DNA from: Archivesica marissinica
Lineage: Eukaryota > Mollusca > Bivalvia > Venerida > Vesicomyidae
Direction of reading: 5' to 3'
Assembly: GCA_014843695.1 (NCBI GenBank)
Contig: CM026391.1
Span: 21,855,518-21,919,517 of the forward strand
DNA: 64,000 nucleotides
The notes beneath the pieces were generated by a model, which had not been told where the DNA came from, searched no databases, and saw nothing but the letters and a program-made list of their open reading frames with translations. Below are positions 11,536 through 23,405 of the stretch, in pieces (within the stretch, counting starts at the first letter, position 1; every line of letters starts with the position of its first letter). Both the position numbers and the translations under genes were made by a program.

Positions 11536-11899
11536 CCGATTTAAAAGGTTCCATTTCCGTTAGCTTTGAACCAAATAAATACTGTTCAAAAGAAACGATA
11601 TGAATTGCAACACTGCAGTTGATTGAACATCACACACAACATTATGAATATATAAGACGTTACACGGGTGGTGATTTCATAAAATATGGTATGAACTCAC
11701 CACTCCTGTAAGATCCTTTTTATCACATTAACATATTGGGTTCTAATCTTATTTTTGCACAAAATAACGTTGCTACTTTCATTTTGATGCCAACTGTAAG
11801 TGCAAATGGTCATGACGTCACTAAATTGCAATGACGTCATTACGCAAAGCAGCGTTATATTTATGTTTTAAACAGCGTCATAATTGCGTCAAGACTTCA

Positions 11900-12092
11900 T
11901 TTAAATCGTAGTTTAGTAGTAATCGTCGGACCGAACAAAATAGTTCGACATAACCGAAGTTTGACTTAACAAAATTCGATATAAACATATCGTTATATAA
12001 AAAATGATAGTGTCTGAAACTGGAATTTGATCCGACTTCGAGATAATCGGATAATTCGACACAACCGTCTTTGACATAACGGATGTGGACTG
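11900..12092. mobile_element. MITE E, copy 2 (pogo/Tigger-type ends, degraded left end)
   Basis: Its inverse matches the MITE at 42402-42582: TTATGTCAAAG, GTGTCGAATT, CAGACACTATCATTTT and TTATATCGAATTT occur in order. The right end keeps GGACTG followed by TA. The left end is decayed. 11536-11899 and 12093-12350 hold nothing I can name. Confidence 0.65.
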
Positions 12093-12350
12093 TACAAATA
12101 ATAATCACGTGGTTAATTAATGGCGAACTTCAAAGTAAATGGTCAAAAGTCTAATAAAGAAACCATTTCTCAGAAAGCATCAAAGGGTGACGTCAGTAGA
12201 TGTACAAGTAAAACATATGTACGGGTAATAGTACATGTAAACGTAGAAGAAATATGGTTGATTTAATTTTCAAAATTATTGTTTTGTTTGATTTGGAAGG
12301 TTAATGTCGCACCAACAGCTTAGGTCCCCGAACATACAACCACATACATG

Positions 12351-14399
12351 TTTTCTATCTATCTATCTTCCTTTAATGTCTAACCCCTCGCGGGAACGTA
12401 GACATGTTGCGTGTCAAAAACCGCAAAGAAGTTAAAAGTATGAGTAGTTAAAAGTATAATATAAGAAAGTAATGAAAATAAGTTGTGGTAAAAGTTTAAA
12501 AGCAGCTGCGCAGAACAACTAGGGACTGGCATGATCAATATGGCAAACTTCCGTATTGAATTGCTCTATGGTAGGGAGATGGACAATGTCAGGAGGGAGA
12601 TGGTTCCAATGGTAGATTGTTCTTGGAAAAAAGGAAAACTTGTAGTAGTCTGTAGTTGCTGTAATTAACCTATAGCTTAAGGAATGTCAATGGCGAGCAG
12701 GGCGGGAGAGGGGAACTAGGTAATTTTCAATGGGAATAGCAACAAGATCATTATGAATTTTATACATACGGGATAACCTAGTGTCAATACGCCGTTGATC
12801 TAGTCTGCGTATATTTAGGGAATGTAGCATTCTGTAACACTAGAGGTACGATACGTCAGCCTTTATACAACGGGCTGCTATTCGCTGGACACCTTCAAGT
12901 TGGTATATCAATGTTTGGGTATGGGGCGACCAGATCTCGGAGCCATATTCAAGCTGGGGTCTCACTAGTTTCTGGTAAGCCATGGACTGGGGTTCGGATT
13001 TGACCTGGAGGTTTCTACATAGAAATCCTAATGTTTGGTTTGCTTTCTTTGTTGACCTTTTTATGTGAGTGTCCCACGACAGGTTATTTAAGATATCCAC
13101 GCCAAGGTATTTGGCTGAGGTTACCGACTCAAGTAGGACTCCATGGAGTTTATATTTACTGGGAATAGGATGTTTCCTTCTGGTGACGTGGATAGCTTGA
13201 CATTTGGAGGGGTTAAATTCCATGTCCCACTCCAACTTCCACTCTTCTAATCTCTTAAGATCGTTTTGGAGTGTGACCGATTCATTTGCAGATGTCAGTG
13301 ATAGATATACTGCAGTATCATCTGCAAAGATACGGACTTTGGAACTGATGATTTGTGGGAGGTCATTTATGTAGGCTAGGAAAAGCAGGGGTTCAAGTAC
13401 GGATCCCTGTGGGACTCCAGAATGGCCTCTGAACTAATACCATTAAGGACAACTGACTGGAGTCTATTATCTAGAAAACTCTTAATTCACCTTAATGTTT
13501 GACCTCTGACTCCATAGTCATACATTTTTAGTAGTACTTTATCGTGATTGACCTTATCGAAAGCCTTACTGAAGTATAATAGGATGAGATCTACTAGCTG
13601 ATGCTTATTGTAAACAGAGGTAACCAAGTCATTGACTAGCATTACTAGTTGGGTCACGCATGACCGTTTTTCTCTAAAACCATGCTGCAAATGGTACAGA
13701 ATACTGTGGTTAGTGAAGTGTTTTACTATCCAGGAGGAAACTATATGTTCTAGTACCTTGCATAGAATACATGTCAGTGAGATAGGCCTATAGTTGGCGA
13801 GGTTTGACTTGTCCCCATTTTTGTAAATGGGAGCAACTTTTGCTGACTTCCACTGGGCCGGCAGTGATCCTTCGTTGAGGGATTTTTGGAAATAAGACTG
13901 CAAGGATAGGTAAGACTTCTTTAGACAGGGTTTTAAGTATGATTGGCTTAATTTGGTCAGGACCACTAGCCTTATGGGGGTTCAGGTTATTGAGAAGTTT
14001 CTCTATGCCATTTGAACTTACTGTGATCTCATTCATGTTTGGCGTGGATTGACCATTCAGGTTTCCATTTGTGTCCTGAATTTTCATTTTACAAATGGAG
14101 GCAAGTCTTAGTGGGGATTTGGAGCTGAAGACAGACTGAAACTGTTTGTTCAGTGCTGTGGCTTTAGCAGCTTCTTCATGATAAAATTTGTGTTCATGCT
14201 TTGATTTTCATGCATTGATTTGAAGTCTTGCTTGGCATGCTTAAGGATGGAATAAAGTTTCTTGATGTTTGGTCTGTAAGGATGGGAGGCATCAGCACTG
14301 TTTAGGTTTAGGATGTTTTCCAGATATTGGTGATAAGCCTCTTTGACCTTTTTCCGCACTAAATGTTTTAGATCCAGGAATTTCTTGCGATTTGAAGTT
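12351..14399 (-). mobile_element. Non-LTR retrotransposon (CR1/Jockey-like LINE), copy 1, 5'-truncated
   Basis: Minus-strand LINE ending in a (ATAG)n-type tail (CTATCTATCTATC on the + strand at 12351). Its 3' UTR contains ACATGTCTACGTTCC and GAGGGGTTAGACATTAAAGG. It is closely similar throughout to the longer copy at 44317-47244 and stops at 14399, where sequence from a SINE begins. The endonuclease region is missing. Confidence 0.88.
12840..14359 (-). pseudogene. LINE ORF2 reverse transcriptase, broken
   Basis: Reverse transcriptase remains in several frames. 14359-14150 and 14087-13788 encode the region upstream of the palm (NPHKASGPDQI). 13966-13487 has NYRPISLTCILCKVLEHIVS and FSKAFDKVNHD. 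A frame change follows before SGVPQGSVL and FADDTAVYLS (about 13330-13305). 13235-12840 encodes the thumb and C-terminal part (KCQAIHVTRRKHP, TSAKYLGVDI, RPQLEYGSEIW). The order is that of an RT domain with the FADD catalytic box. At least three frame changes make it non-functional. Confidence 0.88.
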
Positions 14400-14490
14400 C
14401 ATGTGGCGACTCTCCATCTATTATTGGTGCAGGAAGATCCCGACTACTCCTCGGAGCTGTATTTCAGGTACGGACGAGTACCCTGGTAGA
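14400..14490 (-). mobile_element. SINE family F fragment
   Basis: ATGTGGCGACTCTCC and TATTATTGGTG match the 3' portion of the full SINE F at 18930-19165. It abuts the truncated 5' end of the LINE. 14491-14767 is unremarkable. Confidence 0.55.
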
Positions 14491-14767
14491 ACAACTGACC
14501 TTCCACAAACCACTCAATTTTCAAAAGTAACATAAATTGTAGAAGTTTGAATTATATACAAAGTACATGAAATAGCATTAATGAGCAAATGTTCATCTCG
14601 CACAACAAGACCACTCGTGTAAAGAAGTACCTCCAAAGGGTAAATTGTTAACATTGAGATGTCCGCCTCTTTCTCTTTCAAGAAAGTATCCGGTATATTT
14701 GTAGGCAATCATGAAGATGCTTACAACCATAATTATATAAAAGTGTTTGTTTAGCATAGTGTTTAAT

Positions 14768-14965
14768 ATATCTCTATTGAACGGGCCAGCCACTTCTGAC
14801 TTATGAGACACCTTTTATGGACATCAGTACTTCCCGAATGTAACCATTGAAGGCCAGGTGCCTGGCCGATAGGCAATCGGTAACCATTATTTAACTAGCT
14901 GGCTGCTCACCAACCGGCCATATCAGAATGAACCCTGACGAGTTTCGAACACTCCGTAGGCGGAC
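14768..14965 (-). mobile_element. SINE family G, copy 2
   Basis: Read on the minus strand it matches the body of the copy at 51478-51690: GATATGGCCGGTTGGTGAGC, CAGCTAGTTAAATAATGG, TTCGGGAAGTACTGATG. The tRNA-like head is reduced to TGTTCGAAACTC. Confidence 0.75.
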
Positions 14966-15255
14966 GGTTAAATTGCTTTAATATATATCACTATTAAATT
15001 GGACAGCGACTTTGAAAATTGTTATCCATGACGGCAATGATGTACAGTTGCTGACGTTGATACTATTCGTCCAGACTTCCGTAACAAGTCACAAACACAA
15101 AGAGCAAAAATCTTACATGTTTGTAAAGAAAGATCTGCAGCACAAACATTAATAGAAGTTATATGATGTGTTCGAGTTAGCGTTCTATTTCAAATATGAC
15201 ATGGACCAGATGCATATTACAGTAATTACATGATACTGGTGCACGGGTGGCTTGT

Positions 15256-15482
15256 TTGATCTGGTTTTACGCCTTCATCAGCACCAGTTTTACCTAACAC
15301 CTTTCCTGTGCAGGCTCCAGCGGCTAACCAGTACTTGGTGCACCAATCTCCGTAAGAAACTGCCAACGTTTTCATATAAAGAGACACGGATTGAGCGGGG
15401 CTCAAACCCGTGACAATCAGTGATGATAGGTTACAATGGTATACAAGTCGGCGAACTCAACAACTCGACCACGGAAGCGGAC
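15256..15482 (-). mobile_element. SINE family B, copy 1
   Basis: The minus-strand head has CGTGGTCGAGTTGTTGAG (A-box side) and CACGGGTTTGAGCCCC (B-box side). The body has TTGGCAGTTTCTTACGGAG, GTACTGGTTAGCCGCTGGAG and GGCGTAAAACC. The 5' end of the SINE touches the 46 bp array that starts at 15487. Confidence 0.82.
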
Positions 15483-15486
15483 TGCA

Positions 15487-16036
15487 TGACTGGTTATCTG
15501 TATTATCCACTTGTAGTATGTATGTAGTGCCATGACTGGTTATCTGTATTATCCACTTGTAGTATGTATGTAGTGCCATGACTGGTTATCTGTATTATCC
15601 ACGTGTAGTATGTATGCAGTGCCATGACTGGTTATCTGTATTATCCACTTGTAGTATGTATGCAGTGCCATGACTGGTTATCTGTATTATCCACTTGTAG
15701 TATGTATGTAGTGCCATGACTGGTTATCTGTATTATCCACTTGTAGTATGTATGTAGTGCCATGACTGGTTATCTGTATTATCCACTTGTAGTATGTATG
15801 TAGTGCCATGACTGGTTATCTGTATTATCCACTTGTAGTATGTATGTAGTGCCATGACTGGTTATCTGTATTATCCACTTGTAGTATGTATGTAGTGCCA
15901 TGACTGGTTATCTGTATTATCCACTTGTAGTATGTATGTAGTGCCATGACTGGTTATCTGTATTATCCACTTGTAGTATGTATGTAGTGCCATGACTGGT
16001 TATCTGTATTATCCACTTGTAGTATGTATGTAGTGC
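15487..16036. repeat. 46 bp tandem array, about 12 copies
   Basis: The unit CATGACTGGTTATCTGTATT...GTAGTATGTATGTAGTGC is almost identical in all copies (rare variants: ACGTG for ACTTG, GCAGTG for GTAGTG). High uniformity points to recent expansion. It begins within a few bases of the 5' end of SINE B. Confidence 0.95.
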
Positions 16037-16220
16037 TATGTGCACACTACAGAAGCACAGAGGAAACTACAATCTGGTTTAACCAGTTTATTGATGATTA
16101 TCATACATATTTAAAATGTTGCACATGTATAAGCACTTTATATTCAGATGCATTTCACCATTGTTTTTAAAACAATAAAATTCCATATTTACAATCAAAC
16201 TGGAAAATGAAGGTATGTTC

Positions 16221-16651
16221 TTAAAGCGACGCTATATCGTATGGAATACAATCTTATATTTAGCAATGCTACTACACATTTTTTCCATTATAAATGGAAT
16301 GATTATTTTCAATTATTAATCAAGTGTTTTTTGCAATATAACTGTTCAATAAACTGATATTGAAAGTGTGACTTTCGGTTCGCCACGCCCGGAGTACATT
16401 CGGACCGCATCGGCGAAAAGAACAAACATCTAAGACAGGTGTTTATATATGCGTTGTTGCATCACCTATGAAGGTTGGTTACATACTAGTTCAACAGATA
16501 ACAATTCGAGCTTACGACGGCTCTATATTTAGTTGACTTTTTCCGTTTCTGTACAAATATTTCGATTTCTTGTCATTGGAAATTATATTCTTAAAATACC
16601 TGGTACATTTTACCAATACACATCCTTTAATCAGATATAGTGTCGCTTTAA
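16221..16651. mobile_element. MITE family O, copy 1
   Basis: Ends TTAAAGCGACGCTATATC (16221) and GATATAGTGTCGCTTTAA (to 16651) are inverted, with TTAA at both borders. Its right end is duplicated just downstream (about 16680-16720). The internal sequence is shared with 17449-18051 (GAGC or GCGTATACGACGG, TTTCGATTTYTTGT, ACATCCTTTA). No coding frame. 16725-17059 is otherwise empty. Confidence 0.75.
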
Positions 16652-17059
16652 ACATTTGGTGCTGTAGAACCCACCTTACTTTTAATCAGATATAGTGTCG
16701 CTTTAAACATTTGGTGCACCTTACTTTTATCAACAAAGACTTTATACGACTTATTTTCAAACTTTGTTCACCACATTTGATCCTTTAGAGTTTTATTTGT
16801 GAAGATTAACATGCATCTTGTTGATGGTTTTCCTTTAAACTACATCTGCATCATAACTTCAAGTGTAGGAATACAGGGAGAAGTTTGTGTACTCAGCAAA
16901 GTGTCCTCCATATATACTTAAAGGCAATAGAAACGCAACCATATACATAAGAATATTTAATAATCAACATTGAATGTCTAACGCATATATACTTATTAAT
17001 TTCATTAAGCCAGTCTATGCACTAGACAATCACCAAAAATAATCCAATTTAGTTTTTTT

Positions 17060-17250
17060 AATACAAATTTATTTTAGCTCGATTGTGAAACAAGTTCTTT
17101 CAACTAATATTAATCACTCTCGAGACCTCATTCCTGATGGAATCCATCGCCACAAGGGAGAGAGAAGAGGCAACATGGAATTTAAATGCCTTGCCTAAGG
17201 GCACAATCGTAACGGCTACAGCGGGGCTCGAACTCCGGACCTTTCTCACA
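17060..17250 (-). mobile_element. SINE family D, copy 1
   Basis: On the minus strand: GAGTTCGAGCCCCGCTG (B-box-like), then CGTTACGATTGTGCCC, TTAGGCAAGGCATTTAAATT and GAATGAGGTCTCGAGAGTGA, ending in an A/T-rich tail. The TTAGGCAAGGCA block resembles the conserved core of Deu/V-type SINEs; that is a comparison from memory. Confidence 0.78.
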
Positions 17251-17448
17251 GTTTCATGTAATAATTCGCAGTTAAAGTGTATCGCCTTAAAAATATTTGT
17301 AATATTGAGTATGTAAAAAATTCTAAAATGTTTAGTTTTTAATGCCGTCAAGTATACATTTATTCTATATGGGAACAAATGCTCCATGAGCTCAAAATAG
17401 GGAGGAAGAAATGAGGGAGATCCTGGAGACTATTTCACACAAACATGC

Positions 17449-18051
17449 TTAAAGCAGCATTACATCGTATGAAATAAAAGATATTTGAAAAATTCAATTT
17501 TTACGTATGGGTAGCAATGCTGCTATACATTCTAACATTATACTTTGTATGCTTATGTTCATTTGGTAAACAGTGTTTTTTTGCTATAAAACAAACTCGA
17601 AACCGAAAGTAGGTCTTTCCGAGTCGGTCAGTCATGCTATTGTTTACAACCGGAACGCACCGTCCGCACTTGTTTACATTCGGAATGCATCGTCCCCATT
17701 TGTCCCACGTTGTCTTTTTTAATTAAATTACTTGATATGTTGATTCATACCTCTGTTAGCTAAGTCTACATCCCCGCGAGAGGTTCGACATTAGAGGAAG
17801 ATAGATAGATAGTAATAGTAAGTATTTCATGTTCAAAATATTTAAGTTGTTTTCTACATCCATGATCCTCTGTTGTTTCACGCATGCGCGCTGTGCGTGT
17901 TTATATTTCGTGTGTTGATAAACAAATTCGCGTATACGACGGTTTAAATTTATTGGAATTTTATTGTTTCTGAGCGACTATTTCGATTTTTGTACATTAG
18001 TATTTATAGTTTACCCAAAACATCCTTTATTACAATGTAATGCTGCTTTAA
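17449..18051. mobile_element. MITE family O, copy 2, with an internal insertion
   Basis: TTAAAGCAGCATTACATCGT at the left and its near-exact inverse ending TTAA at 18051 define the copy. It is about 170 bp longer than copy 1, partly because a LINE-type 3' tail (17755-17806) sits inside. Confidence 0.75.
17755..17806 (+). mobile_element. LINE or SINE 3' tail fragment
   Basis: GTCTACATCCCCGCGAGAGG, GACATTAGAGGAAGATAG and a short (ATAG)n run match the 3' end of the LINEs at 12351 and 44317. No body accompanies it, so it is a dead-on-arrival insertion. Confidence 0.65.
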
Positions 18052-18149
18052 AGAGATTATGGAATCATAAATTTTTTAATGTGGTTCTCAATAAAGTCAT
18101 ATAACATCAAAATGTGCGTGTAATTATTATTAGCCATTGAATGACATTG

Positions 18150-18560
18150 GTTGCAATTCAGACAAGTGTTTTAGCTCCTATCGGAATAACAAACAGCATA
18201 GAGACGCATAGGGTAGACGGCATATTTCAGTTGTGGATTGACAATCACCTGCCCCTTGTCATATGGGTTTGGATCATATTGTGTTTAGTAGCAGAGTATG
18301 CTATCGACGACGTATGTCCATTCCTCAGTGGGGCTCCTGGCATCTTGTTCCACCACGTAAGACTGGAGAGTTACTACATGCCATTGCGCCTCGTCTGATC
18401 AGGATTCAGGATCTATGTTGTTTGCTATTCAGACAAGTGATTTAGTTCCACTATCCGAATAGCAAACAGCATAGAACCTGATCAGATGACACGTTCTGTG
18501 TCGTCTGATCTGTCTCTATGCTGTTTGCAAAAGCGACTTTAGTTGTGATTGGCAGGTTAT
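18150..18560. repeat. Hairpin-rich repeat with repeated GCAAACAGCATAGA motifs
   Basis: 18463-18526 folds back on itself: GCAAACAGCATAGA...GATCAGATGACAC faces GTGTCGTCTGATC...TCTATGCTGTTTGC. A related TTCAGACAAGTG...AACAAACAGCATAG block sits at 18158-18204 and again at 18421-18475. The right side ends ATGGG followed by TTAA (18562-18572), as in the piggyBac-type MITE at 41.6 kb. Origin unknown. 18573-18929 shows nothing else. Confidence 0.5.
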
Positions 18561-18929
18561 GGGTTAAAGTCAAATTTGCTATAATTTTGATCTAAATTAA
18601 AAGTTAGAGTACAAAAACCACTCAAGGGATAGAAAATTCATTAAAATAAACATTGTGGTTAACAAAATAAAAACATATTTTTCCCATATATAAAACCGCT
18701 TTATGAAAAATGCAGTAATCATATAAAAGTTGATTCCCTTTTATAAAAAAACAATTTGTATAAAGAATATAGAATTTGCTTTTATTTACTTTATTTTTTA
18801 TAATGCAAAAGCATTCCTGCGCGTTGGTATATATGACAGATCCACCATGTACTACAGACACTTGGTGAATGGTCCATTAACATCTTTCTTATTTACCTTC
18901 TAGTATGTTGGATTTTTTTTGGGGTCATC

Positions 18930-19165
18930 AGCTTAGGTCATATGGCGACTCTCCAGCCATTATTGGTGGAGGGAGACCCTGGATGCCCCTACGAGCAGTA
19001 TGCCTATGGGCACATATGTATAACCAACGAGCTACCGAACGCCAGCTGGATAGCTTCCTCACTTGAAAGAATTCAACACCACCAGTGGGATTCGAACCTA
19101 CAGCGGCGAGGGGCAAAGGATTTGAGGTCACTGACTATAACAACTAAGCCCGTAGCTTCTTAGAA
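18930..19165 (-). mobile_element. SINE family F, copy 1 (full length)
   Basis: Minus-strand head: GGGCTTAGTTGTTATAGTC, then GTAGGTTCGAATCCCACTGG (strong B-box). The body has GTTGAATTCTTTCAAGTGAG, CAGCTGGCGTTCGG and AATAATGGCTGGAGAGTCGC. Two arrays in this window (21.8-22.5 and 61.7-62.7 kb) are built from pieces of this head and body. Confidence 0.8.
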
Positions 19166-19198
19166 TACTTAAAATTCCAGGAATCTAAATGTCAAAGA

Positions 19199-21063
19199 TG
19201 CTAATGGATCATTCATCAAGTGTCTATGTGTATTACCTCGGTGACACTACTAATGGATCATTCATCAAGTGTCTATGTGTATTACCTCGGTGACACTACT
19301 AATGGATCATTCATCAAGTGTCTATGTGTATTACCTCGGTGACACTACTAATGGATCATTCATCAAGTGTCTATGTGTATTACCTCGGTGACACTACTAA
19401 TGGATCATTCATCAAGTGTCTATGTGTATTACCTCGTGACACTACTAATGGATCATTCATCAAGTGTCTATGTGTATTACCTCGGTGACACTACTAATGG
19501 ATCATTCATCAAGTGTCTATGTGTATTACCTCGGTGACACTACTAATGGATCATTCATCAAGTGTCTATGTGTATTACCTCGGTGACACTGCTAATGGAT
19601 CATTCATCAAGTGTCTATGTGTATTACCTCGGTGACACTACTAATGGATCATTCATCAAGTGTCTATGTGTATTACCTCGGTGACACTGCTAATGGATCA
19701 TTCATCAAGTGTCTATGTGTATTACCTCGGTGACACTGCTAATGGATCATTCATCAAGTGTCTATGTGTATTACCTCGGTGACACTGCTAATGGATCATT
19801 CATCAAGTGTCTATGTGTATTACCTCGGTGACACTGCTAATGGATCATTCATCAAGTGTCTATGTGTATTACCTCGGTGACACTGCTAATGGATCATTCA
19901 TCAAGTGTCTATGTGTATTACCTCGGTGACACTACTAATGGATCATTCATCAAGTGTCTATGTGTATTACCTCGGTGACACTGCTAATGGATCATTCATC
20001 AAGTGTCTATGTGTATTACCTCGGTGACAATACTAATGGATCATTCATCAAGTGTCTATGTGTATTACCTCGGTGACACTGCTAATGGATCATTCATCAA
20101 GTGTCTATGTGTATTACCTCGGTGACACTACTAATGGATCATTCATCAAGTGTCTATGTGTATTACCTCGGTGACACTACTAATGGATCATTCATCAAGT
20201 GTCTATGTGTATTACCTCGGTGACACTGCTAATGGATCATTCATCAAGTGTCTATGTGTATTACCTCGGTGACACTACTAATGGATCATTCATCAAGTGT
20301 CTATGTGTATTACCTCGGTGACACTGCTAATGGATCATTCATCAAGTGTCTATGTGTATTACCTCGGTGACACTGCTAATGGATCATTCATCAAGTGTCT
20401 ATGTGTATTACCTCGGTGACACTACTAATGGATCATTCATCAAGTGTCTATGTGTATTACCTCGGTGACACTGCTAATGGATCATTCATCAAGTGTCTAT
20501 GTGTATTACCTCGGTGACACTACTAATGGATCATTCATCAAGTGTCTATGTGTATTACCTCGGTGACACTACTAATGGATCATTCATCAAGTGTCTATGT
20601 GTATTACCTCGGTGACACTACTAATGGATCATTCATCAAGTGTCTATGTGTATTACCTCGGTGACACTACTAATGGATCATTCATCAAGTGTCTATGTGT
20701 ATTACCTCGGTGACACTACTAATGGATCATTCATCAAGTGTCTATGTGTATTACCTCGGTGACACTACTAATGGATCATTCATCAAGTGTCTATGTGTAT
20801 TACCTCGGTGACACTGCTAATGGATCATTCATCAAGTGTCTATGTGTATTACCTCGGTGACACTGCTAATGGATCATTCATCAAGTGTCTATGTGTATTA
20901 CCTCGGTGACACTGCTAATGGATCATTCATCAAGTGTCTATGTGTATTACCTCGGTGACACTGCTAATGGATCATTCATCAAGTGTCTATGTGTATTACC
21001 TCGGTGACACTGCTAATGGATCATTCATCAAGTGTCTATGTGTATTACCTCGGTGACACTACT
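19199..21063. repeat. 49 bp tandem array, about 38 copies
   Basis: The unit ACTACTAATGGATCATTCAT...GTGTATTACCTCGGTGAC is essentially invariant. The main variation is ACTAC versus ACTGC at one position, which alternates in irregular blocks. One copy lacks a G (about 19436) and one reads ACAATAC (about 20028). It begins about 35 bp from the 5' end of SINE F copy 1. 21064-21399 holds nothing I recognise. Confidence 0.97.
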
Positions 21064-21399
21064 GGTGTTGGATATACATGTACCATATGCACAATCTTGA
21101 TCTTTCAGCAATAGTTTTATATTCATTTTTTTAATCATAAAAACAAAACAAGTTGAAAACACAGAAGAGAAAGTGTCTTCATGTCTGTATAATGGAAATA
21201 GTAAATTAAATGTGTCATTGGCATCTAACTGACACTATTTTCACATGATTTTAATGTTGTCCCAGCTCTCTCTACATTCTTGCGTCTCTACGTATCAATC
21301 TGGAAAAACATTAGAAACAAATAACAGTCAATTATGTCATGCAATTAATTTCATTAGAATGGTTGTAAAGACACAATGAAATTCCATGGGTAGAACCTT

Positions 21400-21457
21400 C
21401 CACGAGCCAGCTGGATAAAAACTTCCTCACATGAAAGACTTTGACACACCCCCAGTG
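21400..21457 (-). mobile_element. SINE family F, copy 2, left part (split by a MITE)
   Basis: GAGCCAGCTGGATAAAAACT and CACATGAAAGACTTTGACAC match SINE F. The copy resumes at 21758 after the MITE, with CCAGTG present on both sides. Confidence 0.7.
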
Positions 21458-21757
21458 CAGGGTTCATTCTAGGTCAGAATTTTTGGGAGAAGTGAGAAAG
21501 CGAGTGATCGCTTCCTTAAATGGTGTTCTTTAATATACTTCTCCAAAATAGGGTTAAAAAGCACAGTACAACCATTATATACAACATTTGAATAGGAGTG
21601 CTTTATAATGGGCCAGTGTATCTTACTAGACAAAATTTTGTTTGAAAATCGTAAAAAAAACCATTTTTGGGGGGGGGAGAAGTGGCCCCCCAGAGGGCGA
21701 AGTCAGGGTCCCTAGGGCGACAATTTCGCCCCACATCGCCCTCTAAACTGATCCCTG
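21458..21757. mobile_element. MITE family I, copy 1
   Basis: The left end CAGGGTTCATTCTAGG and right end CTAAACTGATCCCTG are inverted. CCAGTG is repeated directly on both sides (21452-21457, 21758-21763), consistent with a 6-bp target duplication in SINE F. The interior has TTTTTGGGAGAAGTG, TAATGGGCCAGTGTATCTTA and CCAGAGGGCGAAGTCAGGGT, shared with 40453-40917. Superfamily not assigned. Confidence 0.8.
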
Positions 21758-22495
21758 CCAGTGGGATTGGAACCTACAGTGGTGAGCTGCATGTAATTTG
21801 ACAACCCCAGTGGGATTGGAACCTACAGTGGTGAGCTGCATGTAATTTGACACCCCCCAAAGGGATTGGAACCTACAGTGGTGAGCTGCATGTAATTTGA
21901 CAACCCCAGTGGGATTGGAACCTACAGTGGTGAGCTGCATGTAATTTGACACCCCCCAAAGGGATTGGAACCTACAGTGGTGAGCTGCAAGTGATTTGAC
22001 ACCCCCAGAGGGATTGGAACCTAGTGGTGAGCTGCATGTAATTTGACACCCCCAGTGGGATTGGAACCTACAGTGGTGAGCTGCAAGTAATTTGACACCC
22101 CAGTGGGATTGGAACCTACAGTGGTGAGCTGCGTGTAATTTGACACTCCCAGTGGAATTGGAACCTACAGTGGTGAGCTGCATGTAATATGACACCCCCA
22201 GTGGGATTGGAACCTACAGTGGTGAGCGGCAAGTTGTTTGACACCCCACCCCCAGTGGGATTGGAACCTACAGTGGTGAGCGGCATGTAATATGACACCC
22301 CCAGTGGGATTGGAACCTACAGTGGTGAGCGGCAAGTTGTTTGACACCCCACCCCCAGTGGGATTGGAACCTACAGTGGTGAGCGGCAAGTTGTTTGACA
22401 CCCCACCCCAAGTGGGATTGGAACCTACAGTGGTGAGCGGCATGTAATATGACACCCCCAGTGGGATTGGAACCTACATTGGTGAGCGGCAAGTT
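21758..22495. repeat. Tandem array made from the SINE F head, about 15 copies
   Basis: The unit is CCAGTGGGATTGGAACCTAC, AGTGGTGAGC, then GGCAAGTTGTTTGACACC or TGCATGTAATTTGACACC, 45-57 bp long. The first part is the B-box region of SINE F (CCAGTGGGATTCGAACCTAC on the + strand). The T-to-G change in TTCGAACC (TTGGAACC) runs through every copy, so the array arose from one mutated copy. 22496-23231 contains a short TGAGCTACGAGGAGTAGCCCG inverted motif (about 22783) and no gene. Confidence 0.9.
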
Positions 22496-23231
22496 GTCTG
22501 AAGTCAACAACTGTAACCACTTATCCCCCCTGAAAGTAATCAAATAATTTATCATTTTTAGATGCCAGTTTAAAATTTCAAGAGAAACAAAGATGCAGTC
22601 TGTATGACCCCACTGCATGAAGGTCCAAAATTGTAGGTTATAGGGAAGTTACTGTCAAAGTTATATACAGAATACATTACAGCTTCTGTAAGTGTTGTTA
22701 TGATGTGTTGACCCAAGCAATGGAAATCCTTAAAGGGGTTTGAGAGATATGAACATGGCAAAACTTTTTCTCTTTTTTTTTTGAGCTACGAGGAGTAGCC
22801 CGTTTATTTTTTCATGTTGTAATTAACAATTACATATGTAAACATATAATATAAATTACAGTCATTTTACAATAATCTATCGATACTATATACTAATATA
22901 GTATATATACAAATGCATTTATTAATTTTTATAAAGAGAGAAGGCATTATGTTTGAAAGTAAGATAGCAGGAGAAAAGAGATGAAAAAATTCCGATCCAG
23001 AATACAAACATCTTTTCAATATCAGTTGCTAATACGATTGCTGTTACATGCTTGTGGCAAAACTTAGTTACTCGTCGATCTTAGACATTTAACTGCGACC
23101 ATGATTGGAACATGGGTTCTGCACGATGTGTCTATCTAACAGTGGTGAACATTTTACCATTCTCGTGAACACCATTACCGGTATATAGGAGATATGAACC
23201 AGACACACAACATTCATGATTGTCAACAATG

Positions 23232-23405
23232 TTATATTCGTTATATTTCGGGTTTTACGCCTGCATCAGCACCATTTTGGGCTATATCGCCGGCGGGCAG
23301 TTTACCTAACAACACCTTTCCTGGGCAGGCTCCAGCAGTTAACCAGTACTTGGGTGCACCAACCTCCGTAAGAAACTGCCAACTTTTTCATATAAATGAG
23401 GCACA
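23232..23405 (-). mobile_element. SINE family B, copy 2 (head missing)
   Basis: The body CGGGTTTTACGCCTGCATCA, CGCCGGCGGGCAGTTTACCT and GTAAGAAACTGCCAACTTTT matches family B. It stops before the B-box. 23406-23744 shows no feature. Confidence 0.8.

Noticed and set aside
10804..11554. Long minus-strand frames with CYAPCYSTQSF repeats
   Set aside because: The 32 bp minisatellite is read in rotating frames; no start context or domain.
17100..17387. 95-codon minus-strand frame
   Set aside because: It is a translation of SINE D sequence; the same peptide recurs at 39.5 kb on the other strand.
21743..22618. Repeated HHCRFQSHWG peptide, possibly a Cys/His repeat protein
   Set aside because: The frame is a translation of the SINE F-derived array; the unit length varies and breaks the frame.
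22165..23060. Search for a gene between the SINE F array and SINE B
   Set aside because: Only short frames with no splice support were found.
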